The notes beneath the pieces are model-generated. The model was not told the origin of the DNA, did not search any database, and worked only from the letters and a program-made list of their open reading frames with translations. The translations under genes and the position numbers were made by a program. A stretch of DNA of 64,000 bases from Mangrovimonas aestuarii (GTDB taxonomy: Bacteria; Bacteroidota; Bacteroidia; Flavobacteriales; Flavobacteriaceae), in NCBI RefSeq assembly GCF_028767185.1, contig NZ_JARACK010000003.1:62001-126000 (forward strand), written 5' to 3'. Shown piece by piece: positions 1 through 9,364 of the stretch (position 1 is the stretch's first letter; every line of letters starts with the position of its first letter).

Positions 1-635
1 GGTTTTGGAGTACCTGAATTAAACAATGTAGGTGTCGCATGAGTAAAATACTTTTTTGACATTAACTCATACGTTTCTATTGCAGCTTCCAAATCATCCA
101 TATGAATACCAATTGCAACCCTCATTAGCATATGCTGAGGACGTTCTGCAATCATTCCGTTCAATTTTAGCAAGTATGAGCGCTCAAGTGTTTTGAAACC
201 GAAATAATCGTAACCAAAATCACGGTTATATATAATTCTAGAATCAAGTTCCTCCTTATTGGCCATGATTACTTCATAAACATCGTCTGCCAATAAAGGT
301 GCTTTTTTCCCTGTTCTTGGATTAACGTATGTATAAAGATCGGTCATTACTTCACTAAATGTCTTTTTTGTGTTTTTGTGAAGGTTAGACACCGATATCC
401 TTGCCGCCAATCTAGCGTAATCAGGATGAGCAGTAGTCATAGTCGCTGCGGTTTCTGCAGCCAAATTGTCCAATTCACTAGTTGTCACACCATCATATAG
501 TCCTTCAATAACTCGCATGGCCACCTTTACAGGGTCTACCAGTTCATTAAAGCCATAGCATAGTTTTCTGACTCTAGAGGTGATCTTGTCGAACATCACC
601 GGTTCTTTTCTACCGTCTCTTTTAATTACATACAT
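1..635 (-). CDS. nrdA: Ribonucleoside-diphosphate reductase alpha subunit, N-terminal part (cut by window edge)
   Basis: This is the N-terminal 211 codons of the large subunit of class I ribonucleotide reductase, which makes deoxyribonucleotides in the cytoplasm. The reading frame stays open to base 1, so the catalytic barrel lies outside the window. The start is the ATG read leftward from 635. The first residues, [18 protein letters not shown], begin an ATP-cone domain that covers roughly residues 1-90 and senses ATP/dATP for overall activity control. The N-terminal reductase domain follows, ending in a stretch reading [13 protein letters not shown], typical of the family. It lies 207 bases downstream of nrdB on the same strand, so the order is nrdB-nrdA. 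Identification is firm. Confidence 0.95.
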   Translation of the reverse strand, partial: MYVIKRDGRKEPVMFDKITSRVRKLCYGFNELVDPVKVAMRVIEGLYDGVTTSELDNLAAETAATMTTAHPDYARLAARISVSNLHKNTKKTFSEVMTDLYTYVNPRTGKKAPLLADDVYEVIMANKEELDSRIIYNRDFGYDYFGFKTLERSYLLKLNGMIAERPQHMLMRVAIGIHMDDLEAAIETYELMSKKYFTHATPTLFNSGTPK

Positions 636-764
636 AGTATACAGGTTTTTTTAGTTTTGTCAGGCAATTTCCCTTCAAAAAAAGGGTCGTTCGCCTTGCT
701 AAGTTTCGCCTCACTTTTAAGCTGAGGAAAAACCAGGGATTTATCAATTAATGTTTTCGCTGGT

Positions 765-795
765 ATTACACACCATTTTTTTAATGGTGTGTAAT
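765..795. repeat. Perfect 13-bp inverted repeat between nrdB and nrdA
   Basis: ATTACACACCATT at 765-777 and its exact reverse complement at 783-795 flank a 5-T loop. The outer pair 764/796 also matches. No T-run follows on the leftward transcript, so it is not a typical terminator. It could be an RNA hairpin that sets the nrdB/nrdA ratio or protects mRNA ends. The inverted repeat is certain; its function is not known. Confidence 0.6.
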
Positions 796-842
796 ATTAG
801 GGATCGGGTATTAGTCGTTAACGCAGATTTAAATTCCCAAAT

Positions 843-1823
843 CTAAAAATCGGCATCAAAGCTAAATTTATCATCTTCTTCTTCCTTATTAAGCACACCT
901 GCCTTTTGATATTCAGACACACGCTTTTCGAAGAAGTTTGTTTTACCTTGTAATGAAATCATATCCATGAAATCAAATGGATTTGTGGAGTTGTAAACCT
1001 TTTCACAGTCTAATTCGGTAAGCAATCTATCGGTTACAAACTCCAAATATTGAGTCATTAACTTCGAGTTCATTCCTATCAAGCTTACAGGAAGTGATTC
1101 GGTAATAAATTCACGCTCAATATTCAAAGCATCAACAATAATCTCTTTGATTCTTTCTTTCGGCACTTTATTAACCAAGTGATTATTATGTAGATGTACT
1201 GCAAAATCACAGTGCATTCCCTCGTCTCTCGAAATTAGTTCATTAGAAAATGTCAACCCAGGCATTAAACCTCTTTTCTTCAACCAAAAAATCGAGCAAA
1301 AAGCCCCAGAGAAAAAGATACCTTCAACCGCTGCAAAAGCTATAAGACGTTCTGCAAAACTTGGAGACTCAATCCATTTTAAAGCCCAATCAGCTTTTTT
1401 CTTAATAGCTGGGAAATTTTCAATGGCATTAAAAAGAACATCTTTTTCTTTTTCGTCCTTTACATAAGTATCTATCAAAAGTGAATAGGTCTCACTATGA
1501 ATATTCTCCATCATGATTTGAAACCCATAGAAGAACTTTGCCTCACTATATTGAACTTCGTTTACAAAATTTTCAGCTAAGTTTTCATTCACAATACCAT
1601 CACTAGCTGCAAAAAAAGCTAAAATATGCTTAATAAAGTAACGTTCGTCATCGGTCAATTTATTACTCCAATCTGTTAGGTCCTGGTGTAAATCAATTTC
1701 TTCCGCAGTCCAAAAGCTTGCTTCAGACTTCTTATACCACTCCCAAATATCATGATGTTGTATAGGGAATATTACGAATCTATCTTTATTTTCCTGCAAA
1801 ATGGGTTCTATAGTTTGAGACAT
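843..1823 (-). CDS. nrdB: Ribonucleoside-diphosphate reductase beta subunit (class Ia type)
   Basis: The small subunit of ribonucleotide reductase carries the di-metal centre and the radical used by NrdA. The 326 residues hold the full ligand set: D75, E106 and H109 (in ENIHSETY), then E167, E201 and H204 (in RDEGMH). Spacing matches the E. coli enzyme. Y113 sits where the tyrosyl radical forms, which argues for a tyrosyl-radical class Ia enzyme rather than the Tyr-less subclass Ic. The acidic, aromatic C-terminal tail (ending DADF) is the part expected to dock into NrdA. It is first in the leftward nrdB-nrdA operon. A terminator-like hairpin and palindromes lie upstream. Confidence 0.96.
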   Translation of the reverse strand: MSQTIEPILQENKDRFVIFPIQHHDIWEWYKKSEASFWTAEEIDLHQDLTDWSNKLTDDERYFIKHILAFFAASDGIVNENLAENFVNEVQYSEAKFFYGFQIMMENIHSETYSLLIDTYVKDEKEKDVLFNAIENFPAIKKKADWALKWIESPSFAERLIAFAAVEGIFFSGAFCSIFWLKKRGLMPGLTFSNELISRDEGMHCDFAVHLHNNHLVNKVPKERIKEIIVDALNIEREFITESLPVSLIGMNSKLMTQYLEFVTDRLLTELDCEKVYNSTNPFDFMDMISLQGKTNFFEKRVSEYQKAGVLNKEEEDDKFSFDADF

Positions 1824-2443
1824 TTTGATGATTTTGTTTGATAATTTATACCTCTTTTAAGTACGACTTGGGATTAACAAAGATTGAAAAATGACACTTA
1901 AAAAGAAAACTAAAACAATAAAGATTGTTAAAAAGTTTTTAACAGTAATTGTGAATTAAAAACCAAAAACAAAGACAGAAAAGTGTCACATACGAGCTTT
2001 GTTTTCAGCCTATTGAAACACCAAAAAAACCTTAACAGGCTTTACAACAAACCGTTAAAGCAACTTTCAAAAAAACAACAAAAAAAACACTTTTTTACCC
2101 CCTAAAAACAGTTGTTAAAAACATAAAAAAAAGGACTGAAAACTCAGCCCTTTTTTTTCACCCAATAATTAACTAAACTAACAAAAAAGCCAGTTGACAC
2201 CGACTAAATTAGATTGACTAATAACAATTACTAAATAATAAGTCTTATTAGCTCTTTAGTTGATGTAAATATACACCAAATCTTTTTTAACTAAAAAATT
2301 ACTTTGTATAAATGGACAGCTATACTGTATAATTGGTAATGTTACTTTACTCACACAAAAACAACATCCCTCCCTTGTTACGGAACAGCAAACCACCAAT
2401 ACTGATTACAAATTGTTCTAAATTTATCACTACTTTTACAACT
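1824..2443. other. Divergent intergenic region between nrdB and the LytTR regulator
   Basis: These 620 bases separate two divergently read genes. They hold a perfect 8+8 palindrome GTTAAAAAGTTTTTAAC at 1927-1943, an 8-bp inverted pair TGACACTT (1891-1898) and AAGTGTCA (about 1983-1990), and a terminator-like hairpin at 2124-2158. A 22-codon ORF (ATG at about 1890, rightward, very Lys-rich) is present but too short to support. An upstream extension of the regulator ORF to 2333 exists but lacks family similarity. Confidence 0.5.
2124..2158. terminator. Rho-independent terminator-like hairpin inside a divergent intergenic region
   Basis: An A-rich arm, GG-A-CTGA, loop AAAC, TCAG-C-CC and a run of eight T form a stem with one A-C mismatch, flanked by A and T tracts so it could work in either direction. 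Both neighbouring genes read away from it, so it does not end an obvious coding transcript. Confidence 0.6.
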
Positions 2444-3184
2444 ATGATACACGCTATAATTATAGATGATGAACCCAAGGCAATCCAAGGACTAACTTGG
2501 GAACTTAAACGTTTCAAGCAAGACATCGTAATATTGGATACCTTTACAAACCCAGAGGACGCAGTTGAATATCTAAAAAATCCAAAAAGTCAGATTGACT
2601 GTTTATTTTTAGACATCCAGATGCCTACAATGGATGGTTTTCAACTTCTATCAAAAATAGACACCACCAATGTTTCTGTTATTTTCACAACTGCCTATGA
2701 TGAGTATGCCATAAAGGCCATAAAACAACAAGCTCTAGATTATCTTTTAAAACCAATAGATAGTGACGACCTACAAAGCACTATTGAAAAACTTAAGCAA
2801 AACAACTCCCAATACATAGAAATTCAAAAATTTGAAAAATTACTCGACAAATACAATCGAGAATCAAAAAAGAAAAGAATTACAGTTAATACAGATGGCA
2901 AACTAATTTTTTTAGAAGAGACAGATATCCTATTTGTAGAATCAGACGGAAATTACAGCACACTGCACTTGGTCAATAACCAAAAGTTAGTATTAACAAA
3001 AAAACTAAAAGAAGTAAATGCCCTGCTACCAGAAAACACCTTTTTCAGAATACACAATTCTTTCATAATCAACATTGACCAAGTAAAAGAGTTTTTAAAA
3101 TCTGAAGGCTATGTAATTATGTCTTCCAACCATAAAATACCTGTTGCAAGACAGCGAAAAGTAGATTTTCTGGAAAAACTTTAA
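2444..3184 (+). CDS. LytTR-family response regulator
   Basis: A cytoplasmic DNA-binding response regulator of the LytR/AlgR type. With the start at 2444 it has 246 residues. The receiver domain (about 1-120) has the acidic pair D8/D9, phosphoacceptor D57 (in LFLDIQMP), T82/T83 and K103 (LLKP). The LytTR DNA-binding domain (about 145-246) contains ILFVESDGNYSTL and the FRIHNSFIIN segment. The frame is open upstream to 2333, but the extra 37 residues are unlike the family, and MIHAIIIDDEP is the usual N-terminus, so 2444 is preferred. The stop is 3 bases before the sensor kinase start, so the two form an operon and a cognate pair. Confidence 0.93.
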   Translation: MIHAIIIDDEPKAIQGLTWELKRFKQDIVILDTFTNPEDAVEYLKNPKSQIDCLFLDIQMPTMDGFQLLSKIDTTNVSVIFTTAYDEYAIKAIKQQALDYLLKPIDSDDLQSTIEKLKQNNSQYIEIQKFEKLLDKYNRESKKKRITVNTDGKLIFLEETDILFVESDGNYSTLHLVNNQKLVLTKKLKEVNALLPENTFFRIHNSFIINIDQVKEFLKSEGYVIMSSNHKIPVARQRKVDFLEKL

Positions 3185-3187
3185 CAC

Positions 3188-5185
3188 ATGCAAAACCTAA
3201 ATCCCATAACGGCTAAGTTTTCTGTCTCTACATTTAATTTCTGGACCTGCTTGTCCTTGATTTTCTTTTCAACATATAACACATATTCACAAGAGAACTT
3301 TAAAGACATTGAATTTAAAAGCCTATCAAAACGAATCATCTGGGAGGGAAAAAAGAACCTTTTCTCAAATCTGGACTCAATATTTGAAAGACACGCTGAA
3401 GACACTGTTAAAATGAAATATCTTGCCGAGCATAGCAAGAAGAAAGGATTTGCAGAAGGGGAAGCTTACGCACTTGAACAATTAGGAAACCATTACAAAA
3501 ATAACGGCAACTACAAAAAGGCTATAGACTTTTTTTTACAAGCCAATATAAGATCCAAACATACAAACAACAAACAACTCCGCGCCAACATATTGATGAA
3601 CCTAGGGGTATGCTACCACAAATTGGACCTTATTCAAAACTCCATCGATTACTTAAAACAAGCTTTGGATATTGCAGAATCCGTTCAAAAACAACCTGAG
3701 CACCTAAAACATTTAATAGCAACCTGCCAAAATAACCTCGGAACACTTTATATAAAACTAAAACAATTTGATTTAGCCTTGGAATTGTTCAAAGAAGCTC
3801 TTGTAACTGCCCGTGAACTTAATGACAAAAATTTTCTTGCAACTTGTTACCATAACATAGGTATATATTTAGAAGAGAAAGGCCTTTACAACGAAGCTCT
3901 TAAAAACTACAAAACTTCTTTGAGCTTTAACAATGAAATAGATTGCGAGAATGGCAAATCCATATTATACAATAGCCTTGGAAGAATCCACATCCTAATG
4001 GAAGAGCCCGAAAAAGCTTTGGAGTACATTATTATAGCCCAAAGAATGTCAATTGAACTTAACAACGAACATTTAACAACAAAAACTTACATTAACCTAG
4101 GCCAAGCCTACACAAAAATCAACAAATACAGCTTAGCCAAATCTAACCTAATGCAAGGGTTGAAAATTGCTGAAAGATTAGGAAAAAAGGACCTCTTAAG
4201 CAAGTGTTACCTTAGATTATCAGAACTGTACGAACTTAACCACAATTCTCAAAAAGCACTTTCCTTTTACAAAAAACATATCGATCTTGAGAACACTATC
4301 ACAAATGAAAGAGACCAACAGTACCTTACCGACCTAATCGTAAAGCATGAGAGTCAGAAAAAAAACAATCAAATAAAAGCCTTGGCCAGTGAAAACGAAA
4401 TTGTAAAACTAAAGTTAGAACAAAATAAAAAAACCTTAATTCTTGGAATTTGCGGACTAATTCTTGCCGCCTGTGTTCTCCTTATTCTTTACCGACAAAG
4501 ACAACTACATAGTGACAAAAAAATATTGAGGCTTGAACAAGACATGTTGAGAAATCAAATGAATCCCCATTTCATATTTAACTCCCTTAATTCAATTAAA
4601 CTTTACATTATTAACAACGAAAGGGAAAATGCTGTTTACTACCTAAACAAGTTTTCAAAATTGATCAGGAAAATACTTTTATCATCAAAAGAGAAAGACA
4701 TATCACTAGAAGACGAACTGGACACCATGGCATTATACATGAACATTGAAAACATTCGCTTCTCCAATGAAATAAAATACCAAGTACATATTTCTCCTGA
4801 AGTAAATCCTTCATCCATACGAGTACCATCAATGATATTACAGCCATTTTTGGAAAATGCACTATGGCATGGCTTATCATCAAAAAAAGGAATCAAAAAA
4901 ATCAGTTTGAGAGTAGAAAAATTAAAACCTGAATTTGTCACTATAACCATAATAGATAACGGTGTAGGGCGAAAAGCCTCTGAAAGCATTCAAAAGCAAA
5001 AAACCTTAAACAGAAAATCAGTAGGAATTGCTATTACTCAAGAACGACTGACCAATTTCTCTAAACGCTACTCTAACATGTATCACTTAAAAATTGAAGA
5101 TCTTTACAACATTGATAATTCCCCTGCAGGAACAAAGGTAGTAATCAATATACCTATAAACGCATCGGCTTTAAGGACTGCATAA
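3188..5185 (+). CDS. TPR-containing sensor histidine kinase (LytS/YehU-type)
   Basis: The probable partner kinase of the LytTR regulator just upstream. The 665 residues begin with a hydrophobic export signal (about 10-35). Tetratricopeptide repeats fill about 90-370 and would lie in the periplasm. A membrane helix (about 418-440, around LILGICGLILAACVLLILY) and a short coiled coil lead to the cytoplasmic kinase. The His_kinase domain carries H461 in MNPHFIFNSLNS, and the ATPase domain has an N-box in LQPFLENALWHG and a G-box IDNGVGR. This architecture is common in Bacteroidota. The ligand sensed by the TPR part cannot be told from sequence. Confidence 0.93.
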   Translation: MQNLNPITAKFSVSTFNFWTCLSLIFFSTYNTYSQENFKDIEFKSLSKRIIWEGKKNLFSNLDSIFERHAEDTVKMKYLAEHSKKKGFAEGEAYALEQLGNHYKNNGNYKKAIDFFLQANIRSKHTNNKQLRANILMNLGVCYHKLDLIQNSIDYLKQALDIAESVQKQPEHLKHLIATCQNNLGTLYIKLKQFDLALELFKEALVTARELNDKNFLATCYHNIGIYLEEKGLYNEALKNYKTSLSFNNEIDCENGKSILYNSLGRIHILMEEPEKALEYIIIAQRMSIELNNEHLTTKTYINLGQAYTKINKYSLAKSNLMQGLKIAERLGKKDLLSKCYLRLSELYELNHNSQKALSFYKKHIDLENTITNERDQQYLTDLIVKHESQKKNNQIKALASENEIVKLKLEQNKKTLILGICGLILAACVLLILYRQRQLHSDKKILRLEQDMLRNQMNPHFIFNSLNSIKLYIINNERENAVYYLNKFSKLIRKILLSSKEKDISLEDELDTMALYMNIENIRFSNEIKYQVHISPEVNPSSIRVPSMILQPFLENALWHGLSSKKGIKKISLRVEKLKPEFVTITIIDNGVGRKASESIQKQKTLNRKSVGIAITQERLTNFSKRYSNMYHLKIEDLYNIDNSPAGTKVVINIPINASALRTA

Positions 5186-5188
5186 AAG

Positions 5189-5755
5189 CTATTTGTAGTT
5201 CGCTGCCACTTTTTCAAGCTCACTATACCAATCCTCTCCAAATTTTCGGATTAAAGCCTCCTTTACGAATTTATAAATAGGTACCTGAAGCTCTTTACCC
5301 AAAGAACAGGCATCATCACAAATATTCCACTTGTTATAATTTACAGCTGAAAACTCACTGTAATCATTGACCCTAACGGGATAGAGATGACATGATACTG
5401 GTTTTTTCCAATCAATCAACCCTTCATTATATGCTTGCTCTATTGCACAAAGCGCTGTTCCTTTTTCATCAAAAATAACATATGCACATTCTGCTCCATC
5501 GACAAGTGGAGTTTCTAAATCACCATCTTTTGTTTCAATATGAGTTCCTTGCTCCTCAATAGCAGCAATCCCTTCTTTTCTTAAAAAAGGTCTTACCTTA
5601 GGATAAACCTCCTTCAATATTTTTACTTCCACATCATCTAGAGGCGCTCCAGCATCCCCTTCAACACAACAAGCCCCTTTACATGCAGACAAATTACAAA
5701 CAAAGTCTTTGCTTAAAATGTCTTCCGATACTATTGTCTTACCTAATTGAAACAT
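5189..5755 (-). CDS. DUF3109 family Cys-rich protein
   Basis: A 188-residue cytoplasmic protein of a family conserved in Bacteroidota with no established function. Clustered cysteines near the N-terminus (FVCNLSACKGACCVEGDAG, about 18-36) and further ones (AECAY, ALCAI, PVSCHLYP, ICDDAC) suggest a bound metal or Fe-S cluster, similar in flavour to the YkgJ/UPF0153 proteins. It converges on the sensor kinase, with 3 bases between stop codons. A TATCTTTG promoter box ends only 4 bases before the ATG, so the message may be leaderless. Family assignment is from recognition of the N-terminal Cys pattern. Confidence 0.85.
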   Translation of the reverse strand: MFQLGKTIVSEDILSKDFVCNLSACKGACCVEGDAGAPLDDVEVKILKEVYPKVRPFLRKEGIAAIEEQGTHIETKDGDLETPLVDGAECAYVIFDEKGTALCAIEQAYNEGLIDWKKPVSCHLYPVRVNDYSEFSAVNYNKWNICDDACSLGKELQVPIYKFVKEALIRKFGEDWYSELEKVAANYK

Positions 5756-5759
5756 GCCG

Positions 5760-5767
5760 CAAAGATA
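5760..5767 (-). promoter_or_regulatory. Bacteroidota -7 box TATCTTTG for the DUF3109 gene
   Basis: TATCTTTG on the minus strand matches TAnnTTTG. Only CGGC-like spacing separates it from the ATG at 5755. No TTG element is seen 19 bases upstream. Confidence 0.45.
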
Positions 5768-5884
5768 GTCCTATTACTCTAAAAACTGATACACATTAAG
5801 ACATCATAAGGAAAGTTTATTATTTTTAACAATTCAATAAAATATTTAACGACCTTTGTCAGCCAATTACTAAAAAGTTACCGT

Positions 5885-6466
5885 ATGCATTTTAGCATTA
5901 AAGAAATTTTTACCGCATTTATGGTTTTATTTGCAGTAATAGACATTATTGGCAATATACCTATTGTTATTGACCTCAGAAAAAAAGCAGGACACATTCA
6001 AAGTGAGAAAGCCTCTATAATAGCAGGTGTTATCATGATTATTTTCTTGTTTTTGGGTCAAAATATTCTCTCTCTTATTGGAATTGGCGTTAACAGTTTT
6101 GCCGTAGCAGGCTCATTTATCTTGTTCTTTATTGCATTAGAAATGATTTTAGGGATCACCTTGTACAAAGAAGATGAAAGCTCGGCTATTACTGCCAGCG
6201 TGTTCCCTCTGGCATTTCCACTAATCGCAGGACCTGGAAGCTTAACCACTTTATTATCATTACGAGCAGAATATCAAATAGAAAACATTATAGTAGCTGT
6301 TATATTTAACGTTGTTATCATCTATATTGTTTTAAAAACATCCGCAAAAATTGAACGTCTTATTGGGCCAAACGGGATAAATATTATCCGTAAGATATTT
6401 GGCGTAATCTTATTAGCTATTGCAGTTAAACTATTTGCCCACAACATAAAGGCATTATTTGTTTAA
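5885..6466 (+). CDS. MarC-family integral membrane protein
   Basis: A 193-residue inner-membrane protein with about six hydrophobic segments. The opening (FTAFMVLFAVIDIIGNIPIVIDL), the central FPLAFPLIAGPGSLTTLL motif and the GPNGINIIRKIFGVILLAIAVK ending are typical of the MarC/YhgN family. The family has been proposed to transport neutral amino acids, but the substrate is unproven in this group. It is the first gene of a tight rightward run: the next start follows 2 bases after its stop. Confidence 0.9.
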   Translation: MHFSIKEIFTAFMVLFAVIDIIGNIPIVIDLRKKAGHIQSEKASIIAGVIMIIFLFLGQNILSLIGIGVNSFAVAGSFILFFIALEMILGITLYKEDESSAITASVFPLAFPLIAGPGSLTTLLSLRAEYQIENIIVAVIFNVVIIYIVLKTSAKIERLIGPNGINIIRKIFGVILLAIAVKLFAHNIKALFV

Positions 6467-6468
6467 AG

Positions 6469-6669
6469 ATGAAGATATTTACACACATACTTACCGCTAT
6501 TGCTATTGGACTTATTATTTTCAATGCAACAAAACTGGATTTCAACGCACTATTGGAAGGCGACAGCATAGTAGCCCTAATAACGATTATAGCTGCTCTT
6601 TGCGCCATTATTTTACTTCAGATACTTCGCATTTCTAAAAAAATTGAAAGCCACCACAAAAAAAAGTAA
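6469..6669 (+). CDS. Small two-helix membrane protein
   Basis: A 66-residue protein with two predicted membrane helices (about 5-20 and 38-55) and a basic tail ending in KKIESHHKKK, which would face the cytoplasm. I do not recognise a named family. It is very probably real: it lies 2 bases after marC and 3 bases before the FAD protein, with ATG start, and such small membrane proteins often follow marC-like genes in this group. Confidence 0.75.
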   Translation: MKIFTHILTAIAIGLIIFNATKLDFNALLEGDSIVALITIIAALCAIILLQILRISKKIESHHKKK

Positions 6670-6672
6670 CTT

Positions 6673-7281
6673 ATGTTCGATGCATTGATAATTGGAGGTG
6701 GAGCGGCAGGCCTATCTTGCGCTTTGGTTTTAGGCTCAGCTGAGGGTCGCCCCTATACCGAAAACAAAAAAACAGGCATTTTTACAAACCAAAAAAGTTC
6801 TCACTTGCAAAGTGCTTTACTTAACAATGCACTCGGTATTGCTCCTGGAACTTTAGGAGCAACAATCTTATCGGAAGGCAAAAAACAATTATCTCAACTT
6901 TATCCGCATATTGATCAACTAGATAATGAAAAAGTCAAAGCTATTGAACCTTTTAATGGTGGACATAAAGTTATCACCAATAAAAATTCATATGAAAGCA
7001 AAATTGTTGTTGTTGCTGTAGGCTATACTAATCTAATCTCAATTAAAGGCTTAGAACCCTATATTGAACCTCACCCAAAAGACAATATCGAAAAAGAAAG
7101 AATATGGTTAAAGAACCGAGACCATTTGGTTACTGAAGGATTGTATGTTGCAGGAACTCTTGCCGGATGGCGAAGCCAATTTGCAATCGCAGCTGGGAGT
7201 GGTGCTCAGGTAGCAACCGATATCCTTACGCTCTGGAACAATGGTAAACACACCAAAGTTCACGATAAAGCAAAGTCATAG
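6673..7281 (+). CDS. Short FAD-dependent oxidoreductase (thioredoxin reductase-like, lacks CxxC)
   Basis: A 202-residue flavoprotein-like enzyme. The N-terminus has the FAD dinucleotide fold IIGGGAAGLSCALVLG, and the C-terminal part has GLYVAGTLAGWRSQFAIAAGSGAQVA, matching the second FAD-binding motif of thioredoxin reductase-like proteins. At about two thirds of normal length it has no NADPH domain and no redox CxxC, so it cannot be a standard thioredoxin reductase. Both ends look intact, so this seems a genuine short family rather than a decayed gene. It is co-transcribed with marC. The electron donor and substrate are unknown. Confidence 0.8.
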   Translation: MFDALIIGGGAAGLSCALVLGSAEGRPYTENKKTGIFTNQKSSHLQSALLNNALGIAPGTLGATILSEGKKQLSQLYPHIDQLDNEKVKAIEPFNGGHKVITNKNSYESKIVVVAVGYTNLISIKGLEPYIEPHPKDNIEKERIWLKNRDHLVTEGLYVAGTLAGWRSQFAIAAGSGAQVATDILTLWNNGKHTKVHDKAKS

Positions 7282-7337
7282 TTATATAAGAAGTGAGCAG
7301 GCTAAAACGGGATTATTTTGAATCGAATCTCCCCTTT

Positions 7338-8927
7338 CTAGAATTTATTTAACTGTAAAACCTCATCAACCATACTATCACTTTGGTTTAAAACCTCTTC
7401 AAAAGCACCATCACCAAAAAGTTGATCGGCTAAAGTAGCCTTTATATATTGTTTTACAGCATCGTTGTATGCTACAAAAGTAAGATTGACTTCCATACGA
7501 CGATTTAAATAATCCTGAAAGGTAACAACCATATCATCAGTAACCTTGAAATTATCAATAAAGTTACTTCGAGTATAACTGGCATAAGCTTCACGATCTT
7601 TTTCAAGCTGCTCAAACACAAAATAACTCATAAATCCACGACGCTGTAAAAAACTAAGGGTTTCATTTTGCATACTGGTATCTAATGGCACAAATACATC
7701 TGGAATAATACCTCCACCTCCATAAACCACCTTCCCTTTAGGAGTAGTAAACTTGAGCGAATCTGCTACTTGAATGTTATCCGGATCAATCAATTCGCCA
7801 CTATCCAGCCTTTCCTGTAAATCATCAAAATAATCTTTGTTATGGCCATTTTCGTAGTAACGCTGAATTGAACGCCCTGTAGGCGTATAATAACGAGATA
7901 CAGTTAAGCGTACTGCACTTCCGTCCCCAAGATCCATTTCACGTTGCACCAATCCTTTTCCATAAGACCTGCGCCCTACAATAACACCCTTATCATTATC
8001 CTGAAGCGCACCGGCAATCACTTCACTGGCAGATGCCGAATTTTCGTTTATTAAAACGTACACCTGTCCATTTTCGAAATCTCCCTTTTTTGTAGCAAAC
8101 GTCTTCTCTACCTGACCTCTCTTGTTCTTAGTAAATAAGATTAATTTATCGTCTTCTAAAAATTCATCGACTATTTGCTCAGCAACTCCTAAAAAACCTC
8201 CAGGATTATCCCTTAAATCCATTACAAGGGCTTTCATTTTTTCCTTTTTCAGTTTTTTTAGGGCCTTTTTAAATTCCTTAAAGGTAGATTCTGCAAACCT
8301 ATTAATCTTGATATAACCCAAAGTATCATTAATCATATAGGCCGCATCTACACTCTTTATCGGAACGTGATCTCTCTTTATTGTAAAATCCAAAAGTTTA
8401 GCCTCTCCTTTTCGGAATACTTTTAAATTAACTTTAGAATCAATTGGCCCCTTTAAAGCATCAACTATCTCCTTATTGGTAAGATCTTTTCCATAAATGG
8501 TATCCCCATCTGCCATAATTATTCGATCACCACCCTTTATGCCTGCCTTATCACTTGGCCCGTCCTTAATAGGCCTAATTACAGTAATAGTATCTCTGTA
8601 GGTGTAAAAACTAACCCCAATTCCAACAAAATCTCCCTTCATATTTTCAGCAACTCGTTGCATATCCTCTTTGGGAATATATACTGAATGGGGATCAAGA
8701 TTATCCAATATGCCGTTAACAGTTACGTCAACAATACTATCAGTATTTACATCGTCTACATATTCGAATTCAATGTAATCTATAAGTCTATTAAGTTTAT
8801 CTTTCTTGCTATTAGTTGTAAAAAGTCTATCGGGAGCATCTTGAAAATTAAGCTTACCACCAATAAAAATACCAGCTGCAATAGCAGCTCCCACTATTAA
8901 AGGCAAGTATTTTTTTTGGATACGCAT
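7338..8927 (-). CDS. ctpA: C-terminal processing peptidase, S41 family, with PDZ domain
   Basis: A periplasmic serine protease anchored by an N-terminal helix (about 8-24). The 529 residues contain a PDZ domain (about 85-180, with GIGVSF and GDRIIMADG) and the S41 catalytic region. S299 in NENSASASE and K324 in SYGKGLVQ form the Ser/Lys dyad at the usual spacing of 25. The family trims or degrades proteins by their C-terminus. Its ATG overlaps the stop of the dCMP deaminase gene by one base (TGATG), indicating translational coupling. Confidence 0.93.
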   Translation of the reverse strand: MRIQKKYLPLIVGAAIAAGIFIGGKLNFQDAPDRLFTTNSKKDKLNRLIDYIEFEYVDDVNTDSIVDVTVNGILDNLDPHSVYIPKEDMQRVAENMKGDFVGIGVSFYTYRDTITVIRPIKDGPSDKAGIKGGDRIIMADGDTIYGKDLTNKEIVDALKGPIDSKVNLKVFRKGEAKLLDFTIKRDHVPIKSVDAAYMINDTLGYIKINRFAESTFKEFKKALKKLKKEKMKALVMDLRDNPGGFLGVAEQIVDEFLEDDKLILFTKNKRGQVEKTFATKKGDFENGQVYVLINENSASASEVIAGALQDNDKGVIVGRRSYGKGLVQREMDLGDGSAVRLTVSRYYTPTGRSIQRYYENGHNKDYFDDLQERLDSGELIDPDNIQVADSLKFTTPKGKVVYGGGGIIPDVFVPLDTSMQNETLSFLQRRGFMSYFVFEQLEKDREAYASYTRSNFIDNFKVTDDMVVTFQDYLNRRMEVNLTFVAYNDAVKQYIKATLADQLFGDGAFEEVLNQSDSMVDEVLQLNKF

Positions 8928-9364
8928 CAGTTTTTGAGATCTTCTATTAAAGTTAATTCAATTCCTGCCTTTTTCAAAAATTGAAGACCAGAATCGTCTT
9001 TATAAGGCTGACTGTAAACTACTCTAACAATACCGGCTTGATGAATTAATTTACTACACTCTTTACAAGGAGAGAGGGTAATGTATAATGTTGCACCAAC
9101 ACAGGATTGGGTCGATGCAGCGACTTTCAAAATAGCATTCGCTTCGGCATGAAGCACATACCATTTTGTATAACCTTCATCATCTTCACAGTAATTTTCA
9201 AACCCTGTAGGAGTACCATTATAACCATCAGAAATAATCATTCTGTCCTTAACAATAATTGCCCCTACCTGCTTTCGTTCACAATATGATAACTTTCCCC
9301 ATTCTCGGGCAATCCTCAAATACGCCCTATCGTATTTAAGCTGTTTATGTTCAGTCATAGGCAT
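8927..9364 (-). CDS. Deoxycytidylate (dCMP) deaminase
   Basis: A 145-residue zinc enzyme that converts dCMP to dUMP for dTMP synthesis. The catalytic zinc motif is split as HAEANAI and PCKEC, and the nucleotide-binding segment CERKQVGAIIVKDRMIISDGYNG matches the ComEB/dCMP deaminase group. The length is normal. It is first in a two-gene operon with ctpA, which it overlaps by one base. A dUTPase gene at 62536-62970 also feeds dUMP supply, but it is far away and there is no reason to link them by transcription. Confidence 0.92.
   Translation of the reverse strand: MPMTEHKQLKYDRAYLRIAREWGKLSYCERKQVGAIIVKDRMIISDGYNGTPTGFENYCEDDEGYTKWYVLHAEANAILKVAASTQSCVGATLYITLSPCKECSKLIHQAGIVRVVYSQPYKDDSGLQFLKKAGIELTLIEDLKN

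Noticed and set aside
2333-2443. N-terminal extension of the LytTR regulator
   Set aside because: The receiver domain begins at the ATG at 2444; the 37 extra residues are not typical of the family.
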